A DNA stretch of 64,000 nt from Maricaulis sp034659015 (GCA_034659015.1 JAYEGL010000001.1:310001-374000); one strand, 5' to 3'; numbered from the stretch's first letter, positions 26,582 to 35,888 are shown. Program-made: numbers and translations. The notes: generated from the letters alone by a model not told the origin.

Positions 26582-28996
26582 TTATGCCCCCTCATTCTCC
26601 GGCAGGAAGATCTCGCGGCGGCCGGCATGGTCGGCGGGGCCGATCATGCCTTCCTCCTCCATGCGCTCGATCAGCGTGGCGGCGCGGTTATAGCCGATCT
26701 GCAGGCGGCGCTGGATATAGGAGGTCGAGGCCTTGCGGTCGCGCGCCACCAGGGCAACGGCCTGGTCGAAAAGCTGGTCGCCGGAACCCTCGTCCATGCC
26801 GTCCAGGCCGGGCAGGCCGCCCTCCTCGTCGTCGCCGCCGGCGGTGACCGCCTCGATGTATTCCGGCGGGGCCTGTTTCTTCAGGAAGGCGGCGATTTCC
26901 TCGACTTCGCGGTCGGAGACGAAGGGGCCGTGCAGGCGGCGCACGCGCCCGCCGGACGCCATGTACAACAGATCGCCCATGCCGAGCAGCTGTTCGGCGC
27001 CCTGCTCGCCGAGAATGGTGCGGCTGTCGATCTTGGATGTCACCGAATAGGAGATCCGGGTCGGGAAATTGGCCTTGATCGTGCCGGTGATGACATCGAC
27101 CGAGGGGCGCTGGGTGGCGGTGACCAGGTGAATGCCGGCGGCGCGGGCCATCTGGGCCAGGCGCTGCACGGCGGCCTCGATCTCCTTGCCCGCGACCATC
27201 ATCAGGTCGGCCATCTCGTCGATCACCACGACGATATAGGGCATCTTCTCCGCCGCGATGGTCTCGGTCTCGTAGACCGGCTCGCCGCTTTCCTTGTCAT
27301 AGCCGGTCTGCACTGTGCGCGAGAGCTCTTCGCCGCTCTCCAGCGCCTCGGCGACGCGTTCGTTGAAGCCGGACACGTTGCGCACGCCGATCTTGGACAT
27401 GCGCAGATAGCGGCTTTCCATCTCCCGCACCGCCCATTTCAGGGCGACGACCGCCTTCTTGGGATCCGTGACGACCGGGGTGAGAAGATGCGGGATGCCG
27501 TCATAGACGGACAGTTCCAGCATTTTCGGGTCGATCATGATCATCCGGCAGTCTTCCGGCGGCAGCCGGTAGAGCAGGGACAGGATCATGGCGTTGATGC
27601 CCACCGACTTGCCCGAGCCCGTCGTGCCGGCGATCAGCAGGTGCGGCATGCGCGCGAGGTCGGCCACGAAGGGTTCGCCGCCGATCGTTTCGCCCAGCGC
27701 CATCGGCAGTTCCGCCTTGGCCTCCTCGAAGGCCTTGGAATTGAACAGGGCACGCAGGAAGACTGTCTCGCGCCGGGGATTGGGCAGCTCGATGCCGATC
27801 GCATTGCGCCCGGGCACGACGGCGACGCGGGCGGCGGTGGTCGACATGGAGCGGGCGATATCGTCGGCCAGATTGATCACCCGCGAGGATTTCACGCCGG
27901 GTGCGGGCTCGAATTCATAGAGCGTGACGACGGGACCGGGGCGGACCTGGACGATCTCGCCCTTCACGCCGAAATCGGACAGCACGCCCTGCAGAAGCTC
28001 GGCATTCTGGCGCAGGGCGAGTTCGTCGACGGCGTCGTTCCGCACGGCCGGCTTGGTCAGCAGGTCCAGGCGCGGCAGCTTGAATCCGTCGGTCTTCACG
28101 AAGGGCAGCGCGCCCTGGGCCTCGCGGCTGTCGCGATCGGACTGTTTCGCCTTGCGGCCGGCGGCCACCTTGACCGGACTGCCCGGCTCGCCGGCGGCCG
28201 GGGCGCGCGCGGTTGCGGCAGCCGGCTCCGGCCCCTCGGCCGCGCGCATGGCACGCCGCAGCACGGGCTCCTCGCGCCCGGGCGTGTCGTCGGAGACCGC
28301 CCCGTCGGAGCCGGTCAGGCCGGCCAGGCGGCCGCGCGCCGCGTCGATCCAGACCTGGATCATGGCCCAGGCGAGCCCGGCCGCATCCACGGCGGCGGCC
28401 AGATCGCGCGAGCGCAGGCCGAACGTCAGGAAAATTCCGGCCACCGAAAGCAGCAGGGCGAAGGCGGCGGCGATACCCGTCGCGGCGGGCAGATCGAAGC
28501 GGGCCGGCAGGGCGGCCAGCATGTTCAGAAAGATGTCACCCAGAGCACCGCCCATGCCCGAGGCGAAGGGCCAGGCATTGGGCACCGGAAGGGCGCTGAC
28601 GGCGGCCGCGAAACCCGCTGTGCCCAGCGCGGCGAAGAACCAGCGAAAGCCTGCCACCGAGTAGGGGCGCGGCTGCGGCGTGCGCCACACCAGGATGGCG
28701 CCCCAGATGGTCAGTGCGATCGCAGGCCCGCCGGCGGCCCAGCCCAGCACTTGCAGGAGCATGTCGCTGACCGAGGCGCCCCAGCGGCCCATCCAGTTGC
28801 GGATGCCGCCCTCCGTCGCGACGTTCCAGCTGGGATCGAGCACATTGTGCGAGAGCAGCGAGAGCAGCACGAAAACGCCGGCGGCCAGCATCGCGCCGCC
28901 CGCCACGAGGTCATGCATGCGCAGCCGCCAGAGCGGTTTGGCGGGGGCCGGTGCGTCCTGGACGTCCGCTTTGTCCTTTTGGGTCTTTCGGCTCAT
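26582..28996 (-). CDS. ftsK: DNA translocase FtsK
   Basis: An 804-residue division-septum protein which pumps DNA towards dif and activates XerCD. Four transmembrane helices span roughly residues 30-200, then a Pro/Ala/Glu linker (about 220-300), the translocase motor with Walker A GTTGSGKS (about 457-464) and Walker B VVVIDEMADL (about 590), and the C-terminal gamma winged helix (LFDQAVALVARDRKASTSYI). ATG is preferred to a GTG 6 bp upstream because AGGA is better spaced. Divergent from the ubiH-type gene. Confidence 0.96.
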   Translation of the reverse strand: MSRKTQKDKADVQDAPAPAKPLWRLRMHDLVAGGAMLAAGVFVLLSLLSHNVLDPSWNVATEGGIRNWMGRWGASVSDMLLQVLGWAAGGPAIALTIWGAILVWRTPQPRPYSVAGFRWFFAALGTAGFAAAVSALPVPNAWPFASGMGGALGDIFLNMLAALPARFDLPAATGIAAAFALLLSVAGIFLTFGLRSRDLAAAVDAAGLAWAMIQVWIDAARGRLAGLTGSDGAVSDDTPGREEPVLRRAMRAAEGPEPAAATARAPAAGEPGSPVKVAAGRKAKQSDRDSREAQGALPFVKTDGFKLPRLDLLTKPAVRNDAVDELALRQNAELLQGVLSDFGVKGEIVQVRPGPVVTLYEFEPAPGVKSSRVINLADDIARSMSTTAARVAVVPGRNAIGIELPNPRRETVFLRALFNSKAFEEAKAELPMALGETIGGEPFVADLARMPHLLIAGTTGSGKSVGINAMILSLLYRLPPEDCRMIMIDPKMLELSVYDGIPHLLTPVVTDPKKAVVALKWAVREMESRYLRMSKIGVRNVSGFNERVAEALESGEELSRTVQTGYDKESGEPVYETETIAAEKMPYIVVVIDEMADLMMVAGKEIEAAVQRLAQMARAAGIHLVTATQRPSVDVITGTIKANFPTRISYSVTSKIDSRTILGEQGAEQLLGMGDLLYMASGGRVRRLHGPFVSDREVEEIAAFLKKQAPPEYIEAVTAGGDDEEGGLPGLDGMDEGSGDQLFDQAVALVARDRKASTSYIQRRLQIGYNRAATLIERMEEEGMIGPADHAGRREIFLPENEGA

Positions 28997-29104
28997 GATC
29001 ACCGTCCTAGCGGGGAAGTCTTCCCGCAGGGTAAACAGACCCTGAATGCGCTGCGGCGCGATGCCCCGCTTTTCTCATCGCTCAAACCCCGTATTCTCTC
29101 GGCC

Positions 29105-30379
29105 ATGACAAGCAAACCCCTCTTTGATGGCGATGTTGTGATCGCCGGCGGCGGCCTTTCCGGAATGACCCTGGCCCTTGCCATGGAGCAGGCCGGGCTC
29201 AGCGTTGCCGTGGTCGATGCGCTCGAGGTCTCCGACCAGCTGACGCCGGAATTCGACGGGCGGGCCTCGGCCCTGGCCTACACGTCCTGGCGCATGTTCG
29301 AGGCGTTGGGCGTGGCCGAACACCTGCGCGAACATGCCCAGCGCATCGAGGACATCGTGGTGTGCGACGGCCGGCCCTATGGCGGCACGAAGCCCGGCGG
29401 GCCGGGGCCGCACACCCTGCATTTCGACCGCCGTGAAATCTCGGAGGGACCGGACGGGGAACCGTTGGGCTGGATGGTGGAAAACCGCCGCTCGCGCCAG
29501 GCGCTGGTCAAGGCGCTGCAGGCGCGCCCGCAGATCCAGGTGATCGCGCCGGCCCGTGCGGAGGGGTTCGAGCGCCGCGGCAGCGATATCGATCTCGTTC
29601 TGGAAAGCGGCGACCGGCTGCGCGGCAAGCTGATGGTGGCCTGCGACGGGCGTTTCTCGCGCCTGCGCGATCAGGCCGGCATCCGCGCGGCCGGCTGGTC
29701 CTATGGCCAGCACGGGATCGTCACCACGGTGCGCCACGAAAAACCGCACAATGGCGTGGCCTACGAGTATTTCATGCCGGGCGGCCCCTTCGCCATCCTG
29801 CCGCTGACCGGGAATCGCGCCTCCCTGGTGTGGACCGAGCGCGACGACGTGGCTGCGGCGCTGAAGGCGGCGCCGGACGATGTCTTCCAGGAAGAGCTGG
29901 AAAACCGGTTCGGGGACTTCCTCGGCAAGGTCGAGCCCGTCGGTCCGCGCTTCGCCTATCCGCTGAAGATGCGGTTTGCCGAAACCTTCTGTCTCGACCG
30001 GATCGCGTTGGTCGGCGATTCAGCCCGCGGCATCCACCCGCTGGCCGGGCAGGGCTTCAATCTGGGTATCCGGGATGCGGCGGCGCTGGCGGAAGTCTGC
30101 GGCGAGGCCAAGCGGGTCGGCCTGGACTTCGGCTCGGTGGCGACGCTGCAGCGCTATGCCGACTGGCGCAAGCTCGACAGCGCCACGCTGACGCTGGGGA
30201 TGGAAGTCTTCAACCGCCTGTTTTCCAACGATATAGAGCCGGTGCGCCAGATCCGCGGTCTCGGTATCAGCCTGGTCGACCGGATCCCGCCGGTCCGGCG
30301 CTTCTTCATGCGCCATGCCGGCGGCGAGACCGGCGATCCGCCGCGCCTTCTGAAAGGCCAGCGGCTGGACGCGGCCTGA
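29105..30379 (+). CDS. UbiH/UbiF/VisC-family FAD monooxygenase
   Basis: A 424-residue flavoprotein hydroxylase of the ubiquinone pathway type. FAD-binding GGGLSGMTLALAMEQAG is near the N-terminus, and the conserved LVGDSARGIHPLAGQGFNLGIRD is present. The family hydroxylates the ubiquinone ring; which carbon this enzyme targets cannot be told. The same frame stays open 2.6 kb upstream across the antisense of ftsK, but the start at this ATG is supported by the standard N-terminus. Confidence 0.9.
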   Translation: MTSKPLFDGDVVIAGGGLSGMTLALAMEQAGLSVAVVDALEVSDQLTPEFDGRASALAYTSWRMFEALGVAEHLREHAQRIEDIVVCDGRPYGGTKPGGPGPHTLHFDRREISEGPDGEPLGWMVENRRSRQALVKALQARPQIQVIAPARAEGFERRGSDIDLVLESGDRLRGKLMVACDGRFSRLRDQAGIRAAGWSYGQHGIVTTVRHEKPHNGVAYEYFMPGGPFAILPLTGNRASLVWTERDDVAAALKAAPDDVFQEELENRFGDFLGKVEPVGPRFAYPLKMRFAETFCLDRIALVGDSARGIHPLAGQGFNLGIRDAAALAEVCGEAKRVGLDFGSVATLQRYADWRKLDSATLTLGMEVFNRLFSNDIEPVRQIRGLGISLVDRIPPVRRFFMRHAGGETGDPPRLLKGQRLDAA

Positions 30380-30394
30380 TCCGGCTGCGTCAGG

Positions 30395-30913
30395 TCAGAA
30401 CGGGTTGAGTGTATAGCCGTCCTGCTGCAGGCGGGCGTGGGCCGTCATCGCCGAGAGCGACATGGTGACGCCCGGCAGAAGGTCTTCGGCGGCCACGTCG
30501 TACCAGACCGCGCTCTGGCCGCAGACATAGATCTCCACATTGTGCTCGAGCAGGGCCGCGACGAGATCGGCATTGGCACCGGCCGCGCCCGTCGTGACGT
30601 CGTTCAGGGCCGGGCCGTGAATGACGACGGCCAGATGGATGTTCTCCGGCGGGATGCCCGCGGCGGCCTGCATGTTGAGGAAGCGCGCGGCGGCGGTGAG
30701 TTTCGAATTGAGTTCGCCCGCCTCGGACCGGTCGCGCGTGTCGAAACTGATCCGGAATTCCGTGTCCTCCGGGATGGGCCGGGCGCCCGGGACGGGTGCG
30801 ACCGGGCCGAACGCCTCGATCACGGGGCCGGGGGCGAAATCGCCGGGTCCGGCCCAGGCCAGGGCCGGCGCGATGAGCATGGCGGCGAGGGCGGACAGGG
30901 GGGTGCGGACCAT
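30395..30913 (-). CDS. Secreted DsrE-like protein
   Basis: A 172-residue protein with a cleavable signal (ending ...APALAWA) and a DsrE/DsrF-like alpha/beta core: RFLNMQAAAGIPPENIHLAVVIHG, LLEHNVEIYVCGQSAVW. The cysteine in IYVCGQS matches the sulfur-relay-type cysteine position. CAGGAG precedes the ATG. The gene is last of a run with DUF971, Trm112 and YbbN genes on the minus strand. Role unknown; periplasmic. Confidence 0.82.
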   Translation of the reverse strand: MVRTPLSALAAMLIAPALAWAGPGDFAPGPVIEAFGPVAPVPGARPIPEDTEFRISFDTRDRSEAGELNSKLTAAARFLNMQAAAGIPPENIHLAVVIHGPALNDVTTGAAGANADLVAALLEHNVEIYVCGQSAVWYDVAAEDLLPGVTMSLSAMTAHARLQQDGYTLNPF

Positions 30914-30986
30914 GACAAGTCTCCTGATACCGGCCGGTTCGGGCCCGGTGTTTTTATAGCCCAGGTTTTGATAGCCGAAAGGGCGG

Positions 30987-31289
30987 TCAGTGCGCGCTTT
31001 CACCCAGCGCATAAAGATAATCCCAGGTAAAAAGGCCGGAATCATGGCCGTCGTCGAAGACGAGGCGCACGGCATAGCGGCCGACCGGTTCGGCATCGGT
31101 GACCAGCACGTTCTCCTTGCCGGTCACATGCTTCTTCTCGCCGGGACCGTGTCCCTGGACTTCGGCGCTGGGGCTTTCCACGCGCAGGGTCTCGAAGGGA
31201 ATGGCGTAGCGCTTGCCATCGTCGAACGTGACGTGAAGCGCCTTGTCCGCCTTGGAAAAGCGCAATTCCTCGGGCCAGGGTCGTGACAT
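30987..31289 (-). CDS. DUF971 domain protein
   Basis: A 100-residue protein of the DUF971 (gamma-butyrobetaine hydroxylase-like N-terminal) family: PEELRFSKADKALHVTFDDG, IPFETLRVESPSAEVQGHG, VGRYAVRLVFDDGHDSGLFTWDYLY. It belongs to iron-sulfur/iron-handling contexts in other bacteria. Its start overlaps the Trm112 stop by one base, so the genes are coupled. Confidence 0.9.
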   Translation of the reverse strand: MSRPWPEELRFSKADKALHVTFDDGKRYAIPFETLRVESPSAEVQGHGPGEKKHVTGKENVLVTDAEPVGRYAVRLVFDDGHDSGLFTWDYLYALGESAH

Positions 31290-31489
31290 CAGTCGCGCTC
31301 CAGCTTGCGGGCTTCCTCGGGCAGCATGATCGGGATGCCGTCGCGCACCGGATAGGCCAGGCCGGCGCTCTCGGAGATCAGTTCCCGGGCTTCCCGGTCA
31401 TAGGTCAGCGGGCCGCGGGTGACCGGACAGACCAGGATTTCCAGCAGTTTCGGATCGACCTCGCGCGGTGCCGTGTCGGTCTGGCTCAT
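31289..31489 (-). CDS. Trm112-family protein
   Basis: A 66-residue protein of the Trm112/YcaR type: DPKLLEILVCPVTRGPLTY, ELISESAGLAYPVRDGIPIML. Only one of the usual zinc cysteines is present. Trm112 proteins activate methyltransferases in eukaryotes; bacterial members are small and mostly uncharacterised. It lies between ybbN and DUF971 genes. Confidence 0.9.
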   Translation of the reverse strand: MSQTDTAPREVDPKLLEILVCPVTRGPLTYDREARELISESAGLAYPVRDGIPIMLPEEARKLERD

Positions 31490-31505
31490 CGCGGCCTCCT
31501 TGGCT

Positions 31506-32420
31506 TCATGAAAACAGGATGGATGACAGGCGCCGGCGGCCCTCGCGGGTGACCTCGCTGGCCGGACCGGCTGCGTCGAACACTTTCAGCAGGAGCGTGC
31601 GCGCGGCCTGGTCGTTCCATTCGCGGTCCAGCGCCGTGATCGCGATCAGCTGGTCGACGGCACCCTGGTGATCGCCGGCGGCGACCAGCGCTTCGGCGAG
31701 ATCGTAGCGCGCCTGCAGATCGGACGGGTCCTGCTCGACCTTCGCGCGCAGCGCGGCGGTCTCGCTGTCGTCGGCCGGCGCGGCGGAGGCCAGATCCAGG
31801 GCCGAGCGCACGCTTTCGATTGCAGGGTCGTCGGCGCGGTCTTCCGGCACGTGTTCGAGGATTTCGCGGGCCTTTTCGGTATCGCCATTCTTCAGCCAGA
31901 CGCGGGCCAGACCGGCCAGCGCCGCGGGATGGCCGGGATCGGCCTGCAGCACGCCGGCAAACTCCTGCGAAGCGCCGCCCAGATCGCCGTTTTCCAGCGC
32001 TTCCAGACCGCGATCGACCATCGCCTTCAGCTCGGCTTCGCCGGGACCCTTGCCCGAGATGCGCTGGATGAAGTCCTTGATCTGGCTTTCCGGCAGGGCG
32101 CCCATGAAGCCGTCGACGGGCTGGCCGTCCTTGAAGGCAAACACGGCCGGGATCGACTGCACCCGCAATTGCTGGGCGATGCCCGGGTTTTCGTCGATAT
32201 TGATCTTCACCAGGCGCACTTCGCCGCCCGCATCGCGCACGGATTTCTCGATCACCGGGCCGAGCTGGCGGCAGGGGCCGCACCAGGGCGCCCAGAAGTC
32301 GACGATGACGGGCACTTCGCGGGACGGTTCGACGACGTCCTGCATGAAGGCCTGGTCGCTGGAATCCTTGACGATGTCGTCGGCGGCGCTGGCGGTGCCG
32401 AGGCCCAAATCTTCGGTCAT
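31506..32420 (-). CDS. YbbN/CnoX-like thioredoxin-TPR co-chaperone
   Basis: A 304-residue protein with an N-terminal thioredoxin domain (catalytic WCGPC at 46-50, cis-proline IPAVFAF) and a C-terminal TPR-type region (ELKAMVDRGLEALENGD, ASQEFAGVLQADPGHPAALAGLARV). Such proteins are redox-active co-chaperones in the cytoplasm. The unlike E. coli CnoX, the CxxC is intact. It begins the set with Trm112, DUF971 and DsrE-like genes. Confidence 0.9.
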   Translation of the reverse strand: MTEDLGLGTASAADDIVKDSSDQAFMQDVVEPSREVPVIVDFWAPWCGPCRQLGPVIEKSVRDAGGEVRLVKINIDENPGIAQQLRVQSIPAVFAFKDGQPVDGFMGALPESQIKDFIQRISGKGPGEAELKAMVDRGLEALENGDLGGASQEFAGVLQADPGHPAALAGLARVWLKNGDTEKAREILEHVPEDRADDPAIESVRSALDLASAAPADDSETAALRAKVEQDPSDLQARYDLAEALVAAGDHQGAVDQLIAITALDREWNDQAARTLLLKVFDAAGPASEVTREGRRRLSSILFS

Positions 32421-32481
32421 GGCCTTGATCCTTGTATTCGCTGCCCCCTAGTTGGCCTTGTCGGCAACAGGATGCAAGGCG

Positions 32482-33003
32482 TCACTGCGCCGCGGCCGAT
32501 GCATCGCGCAGCGCATCGAAGTCGACGATTTCCGCCTCATGCCCGGTCGCTTCGGCGAAGCGGAGGAGGTCCCGGCAGCTCACGGCCGTCGTGGCGTCGT
32601 TGGACAGCGGGTGGAAATTCACCGGGTCGTGGCGGGTCAGCGCGGCATCGAAAACGAAGCGGACCCGGCCTTGCGTGTCGTTCATCAGGGCAAAGGCCGT
32701 CACCGATCCCGGCGTCACACCCAGCACCTCTTCCATCAGCTCCGGCTTGCCGAAGGAGAGCCGGCCGCACCCCAGATGACGGTGCAGCCGGTTGACCGGG
32801 ATCTGCGTGTCGCCCAGCGCGGAGACCAGGACGATCCGGCCCTTCTTGTCGGTCAGGAAGAGATTCTTGGTGTGCCCGCCGGGCAGGCTGGCCTTGATGT
32901 CCTGGCCCTCCTCGACGGTGAAAACGGGCGGATGCTCCACGGTGTTGTGGGCAATCCCGAGCCTGTCGAGGCGGTCGAAAAGATCCTGGCGGGTGGCGGG
33001 CAT
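32482..33003 (-). CDS. Prolyl-tRNA editing protein, ProXp-ala/YbaK type
   Basis: A 173-residue YbaK-domain protein which deacylates mischarged tRNA-Pro. Signature segments: TVEEGQDIKASLPGGHTKNLFLTDKKGRIVL (with the conserved Lys/GGHTKNLFL), PGSVTAFALMNDTQG and HPLSNDATTAVS. It is a stand-alone editing factor in cytoplasm. It lies 61 bp upstream of the YbbN-type gene on the same strand. Confidence 0.92.
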   Translation of the reverse strand: MPATRQDLFDRLDRLGIAHNTVEHPPVFTVEEGQDIKASLPGGHTKNLFLTDKKGRIVLVSALGDTQIPVNRLHRHLGCGRLSFGKPELMEEVLGVTPGSVTAFALMNDTQGRVRFVFDAALTRHDPVNFHPLSNDATTAVSCRDLLRFAEATGHEAEIVDFDALRDASAAAQ

Positions 33004-33056
33004 GGGTCTGTTGAAGCGCGAGATGCGGCGATGTGCAAGTCGACGGAATCAGGTGC

Positions 33057-33085
33057 TTGCAATTATCCGGCGTTTGCGCGATATA
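33057..33085 (+). promoter_or_regulatory. Promoter of tRNA-Gly
   Basis: TTGCAA (33057-33062) and GATATA (33080-33085) separated by 17 bp, about 38 bp before the tRNA. A short GCGGGGC/GCCCCGC hairpin lies between promoter and tRNA. Confidence 0.6.
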
Positions 33086-33123
33086 CCCCGCTCCCCGGCG
33101 GGGCTTGGCCCCGCACACAGTGA

Positions 33124-33198
33124 GCGGGCGTAGCTCAGGGGTAGAGCGTCACCTTGCCAAGGTGAATGTCGTGAGTTCGAATCTCATCGCCCGCTCCA
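33124..33198 (+). tRNA. tRNA-Gly (anticodon GCC)
   Basis: A complete 75-nucleotide cloverleaf. Acceptor GCGGGCG/CGCCCGC, D arm TAGCTCAGGGGTAGAGC, anticodon stem CACCT/AGGTG with loop TTGCCAA, T arm GTGAG-TTCGAAT-CTCAT, and an encoded CCA. It is not flanked by any integrase or att-like duplication. Confidence 0.97.
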
Positions 33199-33243
33199 TT
33201 CTTCCTTCCCTTTGTGCAAGCGCGTTCCGGCGCTATCCGTGCG

Positions 33244-34335
33244 TCAGCCCGGCTCGCCGAAATAGGCTGCGGCCAGCGCGCCCGCGATGCCCAGCATGTT
33301 CGAATAGCCGACCGTGTTGTTGTTCAGCACGACGATCACCCCGTCCTGTTCAGGCAGCAGCAGGATCAGGCTGAGATATCCGATCAGGCGGCCATTGTAG
33401 TAGACGACCTCGACCGTTTCGTTCTCGCCGAGCGGAAGCCGCCCGATGTCCCAGGCCATGGGCGTGTCCGCGTTGAACGCTTCGGCCTCGGCAGCGTCGG
33501 AATAGACCGCGCCGTCGAGCACGGCCTGGCCCCACGCGCCGAGGTCGTCGATTGTGGCGTAGAGCGAAGCTGTGCCGCGGAACAGGGCCGGATTGGTAAC
33601 GGGAATGATCTCGTAGGCCCCGTCTTCGTCGCGCAGATAATTCGTCGCCAGTGCGCCGGGGTCCGCATAGATCTGGCCGGTCTCCGACAGGCCGAGCGGG
33701 TCGAGGATGCGCGACCGGAGACAGGCCTCGTAGGTCATCCCGCAATGGCGATCGACAATGCGCGCCAGCAGATAGTAGTTCACGTTCGAATAGAGATAGT
33801 CGCTGCCTGGCGGGAATTTCGGTTCCAGCGCCTCCAGGGCCTCAAGGAAGGTCTCTTCGGTGAAGGCCTGTTTGACCTCGGTGTCGAACCAGCCCGGAAT
33901 CTCGATGTAGTGGGGAATGCCCGAGCGGTTCTGCAGCAGGTGGCGCAGGGTAACCTCGCCGGAATAGGACACGTCGAAGTCCGGCAGCAGGTCGGCCAGT
34001 GTCTGGTCGAGATCGAGCTGCCCCTCATCGACCAGCCCGAGGACGAGGGCGGCGGTAAAGCTCTTGGTCATGGAGGCGATGGGAAAGCGGCTCTGCGGCG
34101 TCACGGCACTGGCCGCGTCCAGTGAGGCCGGGTTAACCGCTTCGCGCCGCACGACCTCGCCCCCGCGCGCGACGAGCAGTGTGCCAGAGAAGTCGAGCGC
34201 GTCGAGCAGCGCGTCGAGCGCATCTGTCGCGGTTGGCGCCCCGCCGCTGTCCGCAGCGGGGCCGGCCGTCTGTGCTGCCGTGCACGGCGCGATCAGGAGG
34301 GCGGCCGCGCAAGCCGCGATCAGAAAGGTCTTCAT
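33244..34335 (-). CDS. Secreted serine hydrolase, beta-lactamase (class C) family
   Basis: A 363-residue periplasmic protein with a signal peptide (MKTFLIAACAAALLIAPCTA). The penicillin-binding-like core has SxxK as SMTK (PIASMTKSF), a Y-x-N motif YSNVNY and the HLLQNRSGIPHY segment. Family members are often esterases or D-aminopeptidases, not resistance enzymes. The start was set at the ATG giving the signal peptide, with TAGGAA upstream. The stop lies 46 bp from the tRNA-Gly 3' end, convergent. Confidence 0.88.
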   Translation of the reverse strand: MKTFLIAACAAALLIAPCTAAQTAGPAADSGGAPTATDALDALLDALDFSGTLLVARGGEVVRREAVNPASLDAASAVTPQSRFPIASMTKSFTAALVLGLVDEGQLDLDQTLADLLPDFDVSYSGEVTLRHLLQNRSGIPHYIEIPGWFDTEVKQAFTEETFLEALEALEPKFPPGSDYLYSNVNYYLLARIVDRHCGMTYEACLRSRILDPLGLSETGQIYADPGALATNYLRDEDGAYEIIPVTNPALFRGTASLYATIDDLGAWGQAVLDGAVYSDAAEAEAFNADTPMAWDIGRLPLGENETVEVVYYNGRLIGYLSLILLLPEQDGVIVVLNNNTVGYSNMLGIAGALAAAYFGEPG

Positions 34336-34444
34336 GTCGTTTCCTACAGGGTATGGTTCCATCGGCGCCGTGTCATAGCCGCGGTGCGGCAGGACGCAAA
34401 ATAAGGGTCCGAAATCCTGTAAAACACGGTCCCGCCGCGGGCAA

Positions 34445-34477
34445 AGAAAAAGGCCGCCACGAATGGTGGCGGCCTTT
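34445..34477 (-). terminator. Terminator of the XRE regulator gene
   Basis: Stem AGGCCGCCAC/GTGGCGGCCT with a 5-base loop; on the minus strand it is followed by TTTTTCTTT. It lies 30 bp after the XRE gene stop. Confidence 0.85.
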
Positions 34478-34507
34478 CCTATGGTTGCCGGGCGGCAGAC
34501 TGCCGAC

Positions 34508-34894
34508 CTAGTCGGCCAGCGAGCGCAGCAGGTCGATGACGCGGCGGCGGACCGTCTGGTCCTTGATGCCGGCAAAGGCCTGCGCCAGGGCGAGACCGTC
34601 CGGGCTGGCGATGAAGTCGTAGAGCGTGTCCGATTCCGCGCCCTTGAGCGCGGAGGATCCGTCTTCCTCGAGGCCTTCGAAGAAGTAGGACACCGGAACT
34701 TCCATCACCTTGGCGACGTGGAAGAGCCGGCTGGCGCCGATACGGTTGGTGCCGCGCTCATACTTCTGGACCTGCTGGAAGGTGACACCCAGTTTCTCGC
34801 CCAGTTCGGATTGGCTCATTTCCATCAGGCTTCTGCGCAGCCGCAGGCGCGCTCCGACATGCTGGTCGATACTGGTTGGGCCCCTAGCACTCAT
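34508..34894 (-). CDS. XRE-family transcriptional regulator
   Basis: A 128-residue protein with an N-terminal helix-turn-helix: VGARLRLRRSLMEMSQSELGEKLGVTFQQVQKYERGTNRI (positions about 13-52), typical of the XRE/Cro type, and a helical C-terminal part ending TVRRRVIDLLRSLAD. Such single-domain regulators are common in alphaproteobacteria. GAGG lies before the ATG, inside the tail of the LysR gene 7 bp upstream. It has its own strong terminator. Target genes unknown. Confidence 0.92.
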   Translation of the reverse strand: MSARGPTSIDQHVGARLRLRRSLMEMSQSELGEKLGVTFQQVQKYERGTNRIGASRLFHVAKVMEVPVSYFFEGLEEDGSSALKGAESDTLYDFIASPDGLALAQAFAGIKDQTVRRRVIDLLRSLAD

Positions 34895-34901
34895 GGCATC
34901 C

Positions 34902-35888
34902 TCACGGTTGTGGTCTAATGACGTCTATGCCGCAGAACTCTTGTGGATGGCAGAATTCCTCGCGAAACCAAGGATTGGTTCTACGACTGAATATGTCTCC
35001 AATCCAGTCGCCGACGCACTTTATTCTGCCAATGCCCTGACTTCCAGGCATATATTTGAGCCAGACCCGTATGTCTTGATGAAAGTCGTAGTCGAGTACA
35101 ACCAGTTCGTCGGCATACAGGGCGGCCAGATATGTGGGCGCCATCGCGATACCACCGCCATGGCGTACAACCTCAAACAACACCGAACTGAGGTCGGTAC
35201 GGAAGGAATATTTAATAAGGGTATCTGCAGCTTCAGCCTTCTCGCCCCACAACGAGAGCGAGCGGTCGTATTGTTCCAGCGTGGCGAAGCGCAGGTTCAT
35301 GACATCGGACAGCGAGCGCGGCGCGCCATAGGTCTCGATGAATTCCCGTGAAGCCACAGGCATATAGTGCAGGGTGGCGAGAAGCTCGGCCTGCGTGTCC
35401 ATGCCCTTCTCCGGAACGAAGGTAATCGCCAGAGAGGCGAGATTCCCGCCCGTGGCCGCCGACCGGTCGCCGATGAGCTTGAGGTCGATGGCGGGGTTGA
35501 TCCGCTGAAATTCCGGCACATGGCGGGCCACCCAGTAGGTCGAGAGCCCGTCCGGGCCGCGCAGTGTGACATTGCCTTCCATGGCCCGGTCGCGGCCGGC
35601 GATCTGTGCCTCCAGCTGATGCGCCGAGCGCTGCATGGTGACGACATAGTCCAGGGCACTCTCTCCGGCCGGTGTCAGCATGACGCCGCCGGCCCGCCGC
35701 TCGATCAGCCGGCTACCCAGCCGGCTCTCGAGCTGGCGGATGCGCTTGGAAATCGTCGATTGCTGGCACCCCAGCGCTGTGGCGGCGGCGCTCATCGAGC
35801 CCGTGGTGGCGACAGCGTGGAAGATCTGCAGGTCGTCCCAGTCGAACAGGTTCCGCCGCAGTCCGATATCCGTTTCCTGACTATCCAC
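34902..35888 (-). CDS. LysR-family transcriptional regulator
   Basis: A 328-residue regulator. The winged helix-turn-helix is at DDLQIFHAVATTGSMSAAATALGCQQSTISKRIRQLESRLG and is followed by the substrate-binding domain. The GTG start is chosen because it leaves 74 bp to the divergent gene; an ATG at 35945 would nearly collide with that start. The last 320 bp are markedly AT-richer than the first part, hinting at a chimaeric history or relaxed selection. LysR genes usually control a divergent operon, here the two GNAT genes and the isochorismatase-like gene. Confidence 0.88.
   Translation of the reverse strand: MDSQETDIGLRRNLFDWDDLQIFHAVATTGSMSAAATALGCQQSTISKRIRQLESRLGSRLIERRAGGVMLTPAGESALDYVVTMQRSAHQLEAQIAGRDRAMEGNVTLRGPDGLSTYWVARHVPEFQRINPAIDLKLIGDRSAATGGNLASLAITFVPEKGMDTQAELLATLHYMPVASREFIETYGAPRSLSDVMNLRFATLEQYDRSLSLWGEKAEAADTLIKYSFRTDLSSVLFEVVRHGGGIAMAPTYLAALYADELVVLDYDFHQDIRVWLKYMPGSQGIGRIKCVGDWIGDIFSRRTNPWFREEFCHPQEFCGIDVIRPQP

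Noticed and set aside
26525..29104. A 2.6-kb open frame antisense to ftsK, continuous with the ubiH-type gene
   Set aside because: It is an expected product of high GC with strong codon bias: stop codons are rare in the antisense frame. Its translation is low-complexity and unlike any protein, while ftsK on the other strand has complete motifs.
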